A stretch of 27,313 bases of DNA from an uncultured Oxalobacteraceae bacterium (lineage in GTDB: Bacteria; Pseudomonadota; Gammaproteobacteria; Burkholderiales; Burkholderiaceae): positions 1 to 27,313 of the forward strand of contig CAMLIL010000080.1 of assembly GCA_946480015.1 (NCBI GenBank). Direction: 5' to 3'. A model generated the notes under the pieces. It was not told the origin of the DNA and ran no database searches. It saw nothing but the letters and a program-made list of their open reading frames with translations. How positions within the stretch are numbered: position 1 is the first letter of the stretch; every line of letters begins with the position of its first letter. Shown one piece after another: positions 13,560 to 22,165 of this stretch. Position numbers and translations under genes: made by a program.

Positions 13560-15752
13560 ATGTTCCAGATGTTTGGGTTTGGCGGCGTCAAATGTGCGCG
13601 TTGCGAGCATAAGAATGCAGCAGATGCGCAGTACTGCGCGCAGTGCGGCCTGATAGTCGGCGCGCCGCGCAGCGAGCCGGTGCTGCGCGAGAACCGCTGG
13701 GTCCCCGGCCCGGACGAACTGGCGGTGTTTTTCGGTGTGCGCGAACTGTCCGGCGTGTTCATCAAGACCTTGCGCGTGCCCGCCACCGCCCGCGCCTACA
13801 TTTTGCAAGGCGACAAGGCGACCGAAGTGCCGCAGGGCGAGTACGAGATCGAAGGTTTTTTCAGCCGCCTGAATAACCTGCTGCGCGATCAGCACGCCGA
13901 AATCCTGGTTACGCGCACGTCGGCGCTGCCGGTGCCGTTCGTGCTCGATGACTTGAAGAGCGCCGAACACCTGGCGCTGTCGGCCACGCTGAGCATCAGC
14001 GTGCGCATCGAGCAGGTGGGCGCGTTCGCGCGCCACTTCATGAGCATGCCCGGCACCGTGACGGTGGACGATCTGCGCGAACTGCTGCTGCCATCGGTGC
14101 GCCAGATCGCCGCCGAGTTCATGGCGGCACGGTCGCTGCGCGACATGGCCAGGAACGCCGACCTGCGCGCGCAGTTCGACGAGCGCCTGCAGGGCGCGCT
14201 CAAGATGCGGCTGGCGCAGTTCGGCCTGGCGGCCGAGCAGGTCGACACCATGGGGCTGCGCCACGACCAGTTCGACGCCAACCGGGCCCGCACCGGCAGC
14301 CTGTGGCTGGTGGCCGACGAACGCCATGTGCAGCTCGAACACGCCAGGCACCTCGACGAGTTGTATAACGACGAGCAGTGGCAGAAGATCGAGCGCGAAC
14401 AACAGGACGCGCGGCTGCGCCTGCGGCGCGAGGAGTTGCGCCAGAACGAGGGCATCGACAAGGCCGGCCTGACCCTGCAGAACGCCGAGCGCATGCACGC
14501 GCTGCGCGCCCGTGAGATCGACCTGTACGGCCGCATCGCCGAATCGCGCAGCCGCAAGGAGGCGCTTGTGCGCGGCGCCGGCGACAAGGTGGCCGAGCTC
14601 GAGCACGAACTGGCCCAGAAAGGCGCCGCCCGCGCCGACGAGGCGGCCGACTGGGCGCACCTGCGCCAGCTGGCGCAGCTGCACATGCGCACCGAAATGG
14701 AAGTGGCGCAGCAAGGCGCGCTGGAACAGCGCCAACTGGCCCAGCAGCGCTTTTCGCAGCAGCTGCTGCAGCAGCAGATCCGCCACAAGATCGAGCAGGC
14801 GCAGCTGATCGAGGACGCGAGCCGGCGCCACGCCGAGCTGGTGCGCCTGCGCCAGGGCGAGCAGGCGGCGGCGCGGCGGCTGGCCGAGATCGACGAAGAA
14901 CAGCATCGCGCCCAGCTGCAGTCGCTGACCCTGGCGCGAGCGGCGCGCAAGCGCGAGGCGGAACGCATCGCGGCCTGGGACGAGGAACTGGCGCTGGAAC
15001 GCAAGCGCGACCTGCTGCGCGCGGACGCGCTCAAGGAGGCCGGCAACCGCGCCGAGACCGAACAGGTCCAGCAGGGGATCGACGCCTTGAAGCGCGGCGG
15101 CGCCCAGCAGGAAGCCCTGGCACAGCACGAGAAGCTGCTGCGCACGATCGAGGCCGACGGCGCGCATGCGCGCCAGTCGCAGCAGATCGCGCTGGACGGC
15201 GAAGAGCGCCGCCATGCGCTGCGCCAGGAAGCGCAGGAGGCCGAATGGCAGCAGCAGTTGCGCCACCTGGAGCATGAACGCGAGGAGCGCTTCGCCCAGC
15301 TCAATCATGCGGCCGATATGGCGCGCATTGCCATCGCGCGCGCCGAGAGTATCGGCGCGATGAGCGATACCGCCAAGCTGGCCCTGGCCGACGCGCCGAA
15401 TGCGGCGGCACTGGCCGATTTCATGAAAACCCAGGTGCATGCGGGCATGAGCGCGCAGCAGCTGGCCGCGCTGTCCGGGGTGGTGGCGGCCGGGCAGGGC
15501 GTGACGGCCGCCGATGTGCTGGCGCAGGCGGCGCGCGAACGGCAGGAGCGCGATGCGCAGGCCGCCGACGACCGGCGCCACCAGCTCGACCTGCTGCGCA
15601 TGCAGAACGATGTGAACAAGACGGCGCTGACGTCGGTGGCGCAGGCGGCATCGCCAGCGCCGGTGCCGGCGCCGCGCCAGTGCGCCAACGGCCACGCGGC
15701 CGGCGCGGGCGATCAATTCTGCGCCGTGTGCGGCGCTTTCCTTCAACCATGA
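13560..15752 (+). CDS. SPFH-domain protein with zinc ribbons at both ends and a long coiled coil
   Basis: The 730-residue protein has four parts. An N-terminal zinc ribbon uses Cys12, Cys15, Cys26 and Cys29 (CARC...YCAQCG). An SPFH/band 7-like domain covers about 40-245, with an FGLAAEQVDTMGL element at its end. A very long Gln/Glu/Arg/Ala-rich coiled coil covers about 250-610 (runs such as QRQLAQQRFSQQLLQQQIRH). A C-terminal zinc ribbon uses Cys708, His712, Cys721 and Cys724. SPFH proteins assemble into large rings or cages on membranes; the arrangement recalls the YdjI/'virion core protein' branch, which also carries zinc ribbons. No membrane helix is evident, so attachment would be peripheral. 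It is followed after 20 bases by the kinase-FGE gene, suggesting the two act together, for example as scaffold and kinase. Domain call firm, function inferred. Confidence 0.85.
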   Translation: MFQMFGFGGVKCARCEHKNAADAQYCAQCGLIVGAPRSEPVLRENRWVPGPDELAVFFGVRELSGVFIKTLRVPATARAYILQGDKATEVPQGEYEIEGFFSRLNNLLRDQHAEILVTRTSALPVPFVLDDLKSAEHLALSATLSISVRIEQVGAFARHFMSMPGTVTVDDLRELLLPSVRQIAAEFMAARSLRDMARNADLRAQFDERLQGALKMRLAQFGLAAEQVDTMGLRHDQFDANRARTGSLWLVADERHVQLEHARHLDELYNDEQWQKIEREQQDARLRLRREELRQNEGIDKAGLTLQNAERMHALRAREIDLYGRIAESRSRKEALVRGAGDKVAELEHELAQKGAARADEAADWAHLRQLAQLHMRTEMEVAQQGALEQRQLAQQRFSQQLLQQQIRHKIEQAQLIEDASRRHAELVRLRQGEQAAARRLAEIDEEQHRAQLQSLTLARAARKREAERIAAWDEELALERKRDLLRADALKEAGNRAETEQVQQGIDALKRGGAQQEALAQHEKLLRTIEADGAHARQSQQIALDGEERRHALRQEAQEAEWQQQLRHLEHEREERFAQLNHAADMARIAIARAESIGAMSDTAKLALADAPNAAALADFMKTQVHAGMSAQQLAALSGVVAAGQGVTAADVLAQAARERQERDAQAADDRRHQLDLLRMQNDVNKTALTSVAQAASPAPVPAPRQCANGHAAGAGDQFCAVCGAFLQP

Positions 15753-15772
15753 CGAGAGCGATGCACTGATCA

Positions 15773-18004
15773 ATGCAAACGGCCCGCGACAAGCTGCGCG
15801 AACTGCGTGCACTGCATGAGGACGGCCTGTTAAGCCAGCAGGAGTTCGACCGGCGCAAGAACGCCATCCTGGACGCGGAGTACGCGCCGCCGGGAGGCAG
15901 CGCCACGCCCATGGCGCCGGCGATCCGGATCCGCCAGGGCACCGAGATCGGCCTGATGGCCGGGCAGGAGATCGGTCCGCAAAATCGCCGCTACCGGCTC
16001 GAACGCATGCTGGCGCACGGCGGCATGGGCCAGGTATGGCAGGCCACGGACCTGGCCACGCACGCGGAACTGGGGCATAGCGCGACGGTGGCGCTGAAGA
16101 TCCTGCCGCCGCAACTGACACGCAGCGCGACCCACGCCAAGCTGCTGATCGAAGAAGCGGCCCAGGCGCGCCGCCTGGCGCACGAACATATCGTGCGGGT
16201 GTACGAGTGGGCGCAGGATCCGGCGACGGCGAGCTATTTCATCATCATGGAATGCCTGGAAGGCGAGGACCTCGATAGCCTGCTGGCGCGCGAAGGACCG
16301 CTGCCGCTGGCGCGCGCCGCCGAGCTGCTGGCGCCGGTGGCCGAGGCGCTGCAGTATGCCTGGGACAAGCATCGGCTGGTGCACCGCGATATCAAGCCGG
16401 GCAATGTGTTTGTCACAAAAAAGGGCGAAGTCAAGCTGCTCGACTTCGGGATCGCCGCCCGTTCGCGCAGCAGTGCCAGCAGCATCGGCCTGGAGGCGCC
16501 GGGCAGCTCCGGAACGGCAGGCTACCGGGCGCCGGAGGCAGGCACCCATCAGGGCTCGCCAAGCCAGGCGCTGGACGTGTACGCGGTGGCGGTGATGATT
16601 TATCAGATGGTCGAGGGACGCATGCCGTTCGACGGCGCGCGCAGCGCGCAGCACCATCCGGCCAGGCCCGAGGCGCTGAACGAACGCCAGTGGGAGGTGC
16701 TGCAGCGCGGCTTTGCGATGGCACCAGGGGAGCGGCCGGCGTCGGTGGCGGCGCTGCTGGAGGACCTGCGCAGCGCGCTCGGTCCGTCGCCGCAGGAACT
16801 GGCGGCGCGCGAGGCCGCCGCGCGCGCCGAGCAGGAACAGCGCGCGCGTCAGCTGGCCATGGCGCGCAAGGCCGAAGCCGACGCCGCCGCGGCGGCGCAA
16901 CTGGCGCGCGACAAGCTGCGCAAGGAGCACGAAGCGAAGGAGCGCGCCGAGGCGGAAGCGGCGCGCGCCCAGCGCAAGGAGGTGCTGCGCCAGCAGTTGC
17001 GCGAACGGCGCGAGGCCGATGCCGAAAAAGCGCGCCAGGCGCGCGAGGAGCAGGCGCGCAAGGCGCTGCAGGCCAAGGCGGCGGCAGCCTATCGCGCCGA
17101 GCAGGAACGGGCGCGCCTGGAACTGGCGGCGCGCGCCGCGGCTGAACTGGAAGCGCTGCTGCCCACGCCGGCCAGCCCGGTGGCCGATGCCGAGGGCGTG
17201 CTGCGCGACCGCTTTCTCGACGGCGGCGGCACGGCGCCGCAACTGGTGCTGATCCCCACCGGCCGTTTTCAGATGGGCTCTCCGGAACATGAGCGCGCCA
17301 TCGCCATGGCGGCCGGCTCGCAGAAGTCGTGGCTGGACCGCGAAACCCCGCAGCGCTGGGTCGGGATCGAGCGGCCGATCGCGCTGGGGCGCTATCCCGT
17401 GACGGTGGGCGAGTGGCGCCAGTTCGCGCTGGCCACCGGCTGGCAGCCGTCGGGCGATGTGAACTGGGCGGCGCCGGGCTTTCGCCAGACCGACGAGCAT
17501 CCGGTGGTGGGCGTGACCTGGCACGACGCCCAGCGCTACGTGCGCTGGCTGAGCGAGGAAACCGGGCAGGCTTACCGGCTGCCGAGCGAAGCGGAATGGG
17601 AATACTGCTGCCGCGCCGGCACCAGGACCGCGTTCAGCGTGGGCGACACGATCAACACCGATCAGGCCAATTTCGACGGCAACTACACGTATAACGGCAG
17701 TCCCCGTGGCGTGTTTCGGCAGGGCACCACTGCGGCCGGCATGTTTCCGCCCAATGCCTGGGGCCTGTTCGATATGCACGGCAACGTCTGGGAATGGGTG
17801 CAGGATACCGTGCACGACAATTACGACGGTGCGCCAATCAATGGTGCGGCGTGGGAGCAGGGCGGCGATCGCGCACGCCGGATCTTGCGGGGCGGATCGT
17901 GGCTGTACGCGCCGCGCTATCTGCGCTCGGCCCTGCGCAACGGCTTTTCAGCCGCGCTCAGCAACGATATCGTCGGCTTCCGCGTTGCGCGAGACCTGGG
18001 CTGA
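15773..18004 (+). CDS. SHOCT - Ser/Thr kinase - coiled coil - FGE-fold fusion protein
   Basis: The 743-residue protein begins with a SHOCT motif (1-37: KLRELRALHEDGLLSQQEFD, then RRKNAIL). A Hanks-type kinase domain follows (about 73-335) with a glycine-rich loop AHGGMGQVW, Lys109 in VALKIL, HRDIKPGN with catalytic Asp206, DFG at 224-226 and APE at 253-255, so it should be active. Next comes an Ala/Arg/Glu-rich coiled coil (about 340-465). The C-terminal domain (about 485-743) is of the sulfatase-modifying-factor/FGE type (PTGRFQMGSPE, RLPSEAEWEYCCRAGT, GNVWEWVQD, LRGGSW). The two catalytic cysteines of true formylglycine-generating enzyme are missing after RGGSW (LYAPRYLRSALRNGF), so this domain probably binds a ligand rather than oxidising Cys. 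Kinase-FGE fusions are known, for instance chlamydial Pkn1. No membrane helix. The ribosome site is weak. Confidence 0.9.
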   Translation: MQTARDKLRELRALHEDGLLSQQEFDRRKNAILDAEYAPPGGSATPMAPAIRIRQGTEIGLMAGQEIGPQNRRYRLERMLAHGGMGQVWQATDLATHAELGHSATVALKILPPQLTRSATHAKLLIEEAAQARRLAHEHIVRVYEWAQDPATASYFIIMECLEGEDLDSLLAREGPLPLARAAELLAPVAEALQYAWDKHRLVHRDIKPGNVFVTKKGEVKLLDFGIAARSRSSASSIGLEAPGSSGTAGYRAPEAGTHQGSPSQALDVYAVAVMIYQMVEGRMPFDGARSAQHHPARPEALNERQWEVLQRGFAMAPGERPASVAALLEDLRSALGPSPQELAAREAAARAEQEQRARQLAMARKAEADAAAAAQLARDKLRKEHEAKERAEAEAARAQRKEVLRQQLRERREADAEKARQAREEQARKALQAKAAAAYRAEQERARLELAARAAAELEALLPTPASPVADAEGVLRDRFLDGGGTAPQLVLIPTGRFQMGSPEHERAIAMAAGSQKSWLDRETPQRWVGIERPIALGRYPVTVGEWRQFALATGWQPSGDVNWAAPGFRQTDEHPVVGVTWHDAQRYVRWLSEETGQAYRLPSEAEWEYCCRAGTRTAFSVGDTINTDQANFDGNYTYNGSPRGVFRQGTTAAGMFPPNAWGLFDMHGNVWEWVQDTVHDNYDGAPINGAAWEQGGDRARRILRGGSWLYAPRYLRSALRNGFSAALSNDIVGFRVARDLG

Positions 18005-18074
18005 ACATTTCGCCAACGGCTGAGCGAACTTCCGGGCAGGCCTGTGATCCAACTGATATGACTGCTACTTTAGT

Positions 18075-18079
18075 GGAGG
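18075..18079 (+). promoter_or_regulatory. strong ribosome binding site of the 34-residue gene
   Basis: GGAGG sits six bases before ATG 18086. It is one of the best sites in the window and the main argument that the tiny gene is real. Confidence 0.65.
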
Positions 18080-18085
18080 TGCATC

Positions 18086-18190
18086 ATGAGGATCCCGGAC
18101 GACATTCGCATTCCCGTGACCGTGTTTTCGCTGCAAGCCGCACTGCTGGCGGGCGCCGCGCTCATCTTCCTGGTGCTGGTGCCGAACTGA
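18086..18190 (+). CDS. 34-residue single-helix membrane peptide
   Basis: A short frame encodes MRIPDDIRIPVTVFSLQ followed by a hydrophobic helix of about 20 residues and a VPN end. A strong GGAGG ribosome site precedes it. It lies 81 bases after the kinase-FGE stop, at the end of the plus operon, and seven bases before the stop of the convergent FHA gene. Peptides of this form often bind and modulate a larger membrane protein; the SEDS or PBP products would be candidates, but that is a guess. No family recognised. Confidence 0.55.
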   Translation: MRIPDDIRIPVTVFSLQAALLAGAALIFLVLVPN

Positions 18191-18197
18191 GTGCCGC

Positions 18198-19712
18198 TCA
18201 GGCGGTGAACATATCCGCCGTTGCCGCAGGCACATGCTTGAGCGTGCTGCGGACAATCCAGCACTCGGGATAGGACTCGGCGGCAAACCGCGTGTGGCGC
18301 GGCATCTGGCATAGGCGCTCGATGGCGGCAGCGGGTTCGAGCGCGGTTTCCTGGCCGGTCGAGGGATCGAGGTGCCAAAAGCCTCCATTCTGGTGAAAGA
18401 TTACCGGAAGGACGGCGGCTGCCGGCGCTGCGGGAAACGTGGGCAGCGGGTAGCCCGGGTGTTTGCCGGGTTCGAGCACATAAAAGCATTCGGCCTGGGC
18501 GCCCTGGTCGATGCGGTGGAGAATCACGCCGTGCGGCATCAGCGCGGTGACGCTGAGTACAACGATTCCCTTGATGCTGGCCGAGAGTTCAATCCGCATG
18601 CCCAAGCGCAATGCCACCGGCGTGTGCTTGCCTGGCCACACACCATCGAGCAGCAGGCCGTAGCGCGACACGTCTTCAATTTCAAAGCCCAGGAGGCCGC
18701 GCCGGATGACTGCATGCCGCGCGGACAGGCGCCGGGTCAGGCCGTCGCGGTCCTGGCCGTCGTCGCCGTAGTGGCTGAGCAGCAGGTCGGCGTCGGGGTC
18801 GTACAGTTCGAAGCGGCCCAGCACGCATTCGTCCAGCGCGAACAGGCGCATCTGCCGCTGCGCGCCGGCGTCCGGCGCGGCGTTGACGAGGCAGGCGGCG
18901 CTGCTGGGAAACGGATGGGGTTCCCCCTGTGCCGGCAAATCGATCTCGACCAGATCTTCATCCCAGGCGATGCTGGAAAAGCCGAGATCGATCTTGCCGG
19001 GCCGGGCGTCGAGCTGAATATTGGCAATCGACGCATTGCGCGCGTGCACGTCGATATCCAGGCTGCCGCCAGTCCGGGCATCGAAACGGGCAATGGAAGC
19101 ATCGTCGGCCACCACGCGCACGTTTTTATGGGTGGACAGGAAAGTCTGGTGAATATCGGTCAGCGAGGCGTCCGGGCGCGGCACCAGGATCACCATGGTG
19201 GAGACCCATTTGCGGTCGACCCGGCCGTCGTTCTGGCTGAACAGCTCGACATCGATGCGGTATTGGCCGTGCTCCTTGCCGCGCGAGGAAAACTCGATGA
19301 ACAGCGCGCGCCAGTCGCCGCGCAGGGTGCGCACCAGGGTATGCCGCGCGGTGCCGCCGGGAATCAAGGCCGATTGCAGCTGCATGGTCAGGAGCGCGCA
19401 GCATCCTTCGGGCATGCCGCGCAGCTCCACCTTGATGGTCTGGCGTCCGCCCGCGGCGCGCGGATCGAAGCCGCTGATGTGCAGATGCGGCTGGGCGTCG
19501 GCGGGGATATAGGGCGCCGCCGGGCGCGCGGGCGGCAGAGCGAACGGCGCGGACACGGGCGCCGCCGGTGTTTTTGCCTGGCGAAGCGCGCTCAGCAGAG
19601 CGTAGCTCGACGGCGCCCCCGCTTGCTGTGAATGACCGTTGGCGCAGCTATCCTCCCCTGGCATGACCCAGAGGGTGCAATGTGGATGCGAAGGATTACT
19701 GCAGTTTTTCAT
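18198..19712 (-). CDS. FHA-domain protein with N-terminal zinc-binding motif
   Basis: The 504-residue protein starts with a Cys/His cluster (C4, H9, C12, C23, H27: CSNPSHPHC...CANGH) that probably binds zinc. After a Pro/Ala linker (about 45-75) comes a beta-rich region (75-275), then a forkhead-associated domain at about 296-390. The FHA landmarks are visible: GR at 299-300, the S-x-x-H motif as RRLSARHAVI (Ser330, His333), and SRYGLLLDG. The domain would bind phosphothreonine peptides, presumably marks made by the kinases encoded nearby. The C-terminal 110 residues are unassigned. The ATG at 19712 has no clear ribosome site, but the Cys motif begins at residue 4, which supports this start. 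It is last in the minus operon, 92 bases after the phosphatase gene. Confidence 0.85.
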   Translation of the reverse strand: MKNCSNPSHPHCTLWVMPGEDSCANGHSQQAGAPSSYALLSALRQAKTPAAPVSAPFALPPARPAAPYIPADAQPHLHISGFDPRAAGGRQTIKVELRGMPEGCCALLTMQLQSALIPGGTARHTLVRTLRGDWRALFIEFSSRGKEHGQYRIDVELFSQNDGRVDRKWVSTMVILVPRPDASLTDIHQTFLSTHKNVRVVADDASIARFDARTGGSLDIDVHARNASIANIQLDARPGKIDLGFSSIAWDEDLVEIDLPAQGEPHPFPSSAACLVNAAPDAGAQRQMRLFALDECVLGRFELYDPDADLLLSHYGDDGQDRDGLTRRLSARHAVIRRGLLGFEIEDVSRYGLLLDGVWPGKHTPVALRLGMRIELSASIKGIVVLSVTALMPHGVILHRIDQGAQAECFYVLEPGKHPGYPLPTFPAAPAAAVLPVIFHQNGGFWHLDPSTGQETALEPAAAIERLCQMPRHTRFAAESYPECWIVRSTLKHVPAATADMFTA

Positions 19713-19804
19713 TACGTGGCCGGTGTATGTATGCTGCGTTGCGGTCTCGAGAGCTTACGCGGTTTTTACCAATCGCGGCATCCAAACTGCATTTCCGTGC
19801 AATA

Positions 19805-20764
19805 TTATTTTCCATTTGGAACGTTTTGGTCACATGGTGGCCGGGGACACAGCACGATGGCGGTCAGATTGTCCGGCTGCGTGAGCGCTGGCGGGCTGGT
19901 GTGCATGGCCTTGAACAGGGCGGCAACCTTGTCGGCGGCACTTGTTTCGCGGGCAAGCAATGCGGGCCAGCGCGCCACCCAGTCCAGCGGCTCGGCGCAG
20001 GACCAGAAGCCGTCGGTGGCCAGCAGATAGGTGACGCCGGGTTGCAGCTGCAGCGTGCGCCGGTCCGCCATCCCGTTCAGAAACGGCGGCAAATTGTCGT
20101 CCGACAGCGGATGCAGTCCGTTCGCGAGCCCGGCTGGATATTCGAAGGTGTTGCCGAGGATGAAAGCCTGGGCGATCTGCGGGCGATGTTCGCCATGCAC
20201 CTGTTGCCACCATGACTCTTTACCCAGAATGCCTTCCATGGCCAGCACGGTCGCGGGAACATGGTCGACCGTCAGTGGCACCGCCGTGTCCGGGGCGATT
20301 TCATACAGCCGCGAATCGCCCACGTGGTACAGCAGGGCCGGCCCCGCGGGCGGGAGTTCGAGCAGCGTCAAGGTGGTGCCGGGACGCCGCTCGAGGCTGG
20401 CGCCGTCGCAAAATTCATCCTGCAGGCGGAAATGCAGAGCGTCGAGCGCGTGGCACAAGGCACCCATGCTGGCGCACGGCGCAACGCCGAGCAGGCCGGC
20501 AACGACGGCTTCGGCCACCTCGCGTCCGCGTCCGTGGCCACCCATGCCGTCCAGCACGGCCACTCTTGCGTGACCGGGTGTCCAGTGCGGCAGGCGACTG
20601 GCACGCAGCTGTTCGCCGCACAGGAAACTGGCGCTGCCGGCATTGTCGATGAGCAGAAAATTATCCTGGTTCTCCAGTCGTGCGCGCGGGCCGATGCCCA
20701 CGCTGGACAACGCGGCTACATCGAGCGCAGGACCGAAGTCGAGGGGGTGTTGCAAAACAGTCAT
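19805..20764 (-). CDS. PP2C-family Ser/Thr protein phosphatase
   Basis: The 319-residue protein carries the metal-binding motifs of PPM/PP2C phosphatases in order: ENQDNF (Asp34), VLDGMGGHG (Asp72-Gly73), YHVGDSRLY, LATDGFW (Asp251) and PDNLTAIVL (Asp298). It should remove phosphate from Ser/Thr residues using two Mn or Mg ions and would counteract the kinases at 26262-27185 and 15773-18004. There is no membrane helix, so it is cytoplasmic, unlike mycobacterial PstP. Slightly longer than the minimal 240-residue bacterial domain, with an insertion between residues 40 and 66. The ATG at 20764 is preferred over an in-frame GTG at 20818 because the fold begins about 18 residues after it. It sits in the minus operon, 66 bases after the MFS gene. 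Confidence 0.93.
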   Translation of the reverse strand: MTVLQHPLDFGPALDVAALSSVGIGPRARLENQDNFLLIDNAGSASFLCGEQLRASRLPHWTPGHARVAVLDGMGGHGRGREVAEAVVAGLLGVAPCASMGALCHALDALHFRLQDEFCDGASLERRPGTTLTLLELPPAGPALLYHVGDSRLYEIAPDTAVPLTVDHVPATVLAMEGILGKESWWQQVHGEHRPQIAQAFILGNTFEYPAGLANGLHPLSDDNLPPFLNGMADRRTLQLQPGVTYLLATDGFWSCAEPLDWVARWPALLARETSAADKVAALFKAMHTSPPALTQPDNLTAIVLCPRPPCDQNVPNGK

Positions 20765-20830
20765 CGGGGCAAGCGGAATGGGTCGCGATATTGACAGCTT
20801 AGCCGAAACGGCGCGCACGCAAAGCCACGA

Positions 20831-22084
20831 TCAGATGGCGTTTTCCCGCCTTCGGCCGGCCAGGACGATGGCGTTGACGATCACGCAAGCCCCGGCGGCC
20901 ACCAGCGCCGCGCGCACGCCGGCAGCGTCGGCCACGCGCCCCCACACCAGGCTGCCGATGGTATAGCCGCCCGCCATCACAAACAGGTAGATCGACAGGG
21001 TGCGTGCGCGTATGTGCTGCGGAAACGACAATTGCGCGGCCGCGTTCATGGTGGACACGGTGGCCGACCACGCCATGCCGCCGGCCACGATCAGGGGCAC
21101 CAGCAGGGCCAGCGAATGCAGCAGCGGCATGCCGACCAGCATCAGGCCGTAGACCAGCAGGGCGCCGGACAGCAGCACGGATTTATCGATGTGCATGCGC
21201 ACGCTCGGCAGCACGCAGGCGCCCAGCACCGCGCCGGCGCCCAGGCTGCCCATCAGCAGGCCGAACACGCCCGAATCCATGCGCAGCACGTCGCGCACGA
21301 ACACCGGCAACAGGGCGGCGAAGGCGATGGTGGCGAAAAACACCGTGCAGACATTGACCAGAATGTGGCGGTAGCGCGGGCAGCCGAGCGCGCTGCGCAT
21401 CCCCAGTGCCAGACTGCTGCGAAAGGCCAGCGGTGCGGGCGCCGCGCAGTCGCCGTCGCGCCACCAGGCCCAGTACACCAGCAGCAGGCCGGAAAACGAG
21501 ATCGCATTGACCAAAAAGAGTGCGCCCGGGCCGACCCAGTTGAACAGCAGGCCGCCCAGGGCGGGACCGGCAATGGCGGCCACGTTGTAGCTGAGGTTAT
21601 TGAGCGTTGCGGCCGATTCGACTTCGTCCGGCTCCATCAGGCCGGACATGGACGCCTGCCAGGCCGGCCACATGAAAGCGGCGCCGCTGCCAAGGCAAAA
21701 CGTCAACGCCAGCACCGGGCCGGCCGAGGCATGTCCGCTGACGACCAGCAGCGCCATCAGGCAGGCGCACAGCGCCATGAACAGATTGCAGAAGAACAGA
21801 AAGCGCGGGCGCTCGACGGCGTCGGCGATGACTCCGGCGCACAGCGCGAACAGGAAGATCGGCACGTAGCTGGCGGTCTGCACCAGGGTGGCGGTGGAGG
21901 CGCTCGTGGACAGGCTAGCAATCAGCCAGGCCGAGGCGAACGTCTGGGTCCAGGTGCCGAGGTTGGAGATCAGATTGGCAATCCACAGATTGCGGTAGCG
22001 CGCATGCCGCAGCGGTTTGCACAGCGGGACCCGGACACGCCGCGGCTGTGCGGTCGATGGCAGGATCAGGCTATCTTTCGGCAT
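20831..22084 (-). CDS. MFS transporter (MFS_3/EntS-like exporter)
   Basis: The 417-residue protein has about 12 hydrophobic helices. It begins with a cytoplasmic N-terminus and the block RYRNLWIANLISNLGTWTQT, which is typical of the MFS_3 branch that includes the enterobactin exporter EntS. Other family features are LCAGVIADAVERPRFLF after the second helix and a PALGGLLFNWVGPGALF segment in the middle. The substrate is unknown. It lies between the SH3b gene (81 bases upstream) and the phosphatase gene (66 bases downstream) on the same strand, so it may be co-transcribed with the signalling genes, but nothing else links it to them; it could be a passenger. Confidence 0.9.
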   Translation of the reverse strand: MPKDSLILPSTAQPRRVRVPLCKPLRHARYRNLWIANLISNLGTWTQTFASAWLIASLSTSASTATLVQTASYVPIFLFALCAGVIADAVERPRFLFFCNLFMALCACLMALLVVSGHASAGPVLALTFCLGSGAAFMWPAWQASMSGLMEPDEVESAATLNNLSYNVAAIAGPALGGLLFNWVGPGALFLVNAISFSGLLLVYWAWWRDGDCAAPAPLAFRSSLALGMRSALGCPRYRHILVNVCTVFFATIAFAALLPVFVRDVLRMDSGVFGLLMGSLGAGAVLGACVLPSVRMHIDKSVLLSGALLVYGLMLVGMPLLHSLALLVPLIVAGGMAWSATVSTMNAAAQLSFPQHIRARTLSIYLFVMAGGYTIGSLVWGRVADAAGVRAALVAAGACVIVNAIVLAGRRRENAI

Positions 22085-22165
22085 GCGCCTAGTCTACGGG
22101 CCGCCTGGCGCGAGCGTCAATCGTGACACGGGCGCGTATGCGCTCGACACAACACAATGGCAGTT

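Noticed and set aside
12276..16121. Very long open minus-strand frame antisense to the Lon-like, SPFH and kinase genes
   Set aside because: It is a by-product of high GC and of codon bias on the plus strand: low-complexity Arg/Gln/Leu/Ala content, no domain, and it runs across several real genes and the gaps between them.
17221..18004. Diversity-generating retroelement target suggested by the C-terminal FGE/lectin-like fold
   Set aside because: No reverse transcriptase and no template-repeat-like copy of the 3' end of the gene anywhere in the window.
18043..18071. Possible promoter (TGTGAT / TACTTT) before the 34-residue gene
   Set aside because: The transcription start would fall inside the ribosome site, and the -35 match is poor.
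18187..18201. Inverted repeat CTGAG-tgccg-CTCAG at the convergent operon junction as a terminator
   Set aside because: Only a 5-base stem and no T-run on either strand; it also overlaps the coding ends of both genes.
19810..19821. Palindrome TTCCATTTGGAA as an operator between the phosphatase and FHA genes
   Set aside because: It lies inside the last codons of the phosphatase gene, about 100 bases from the next start, with no promoter elements beside it.
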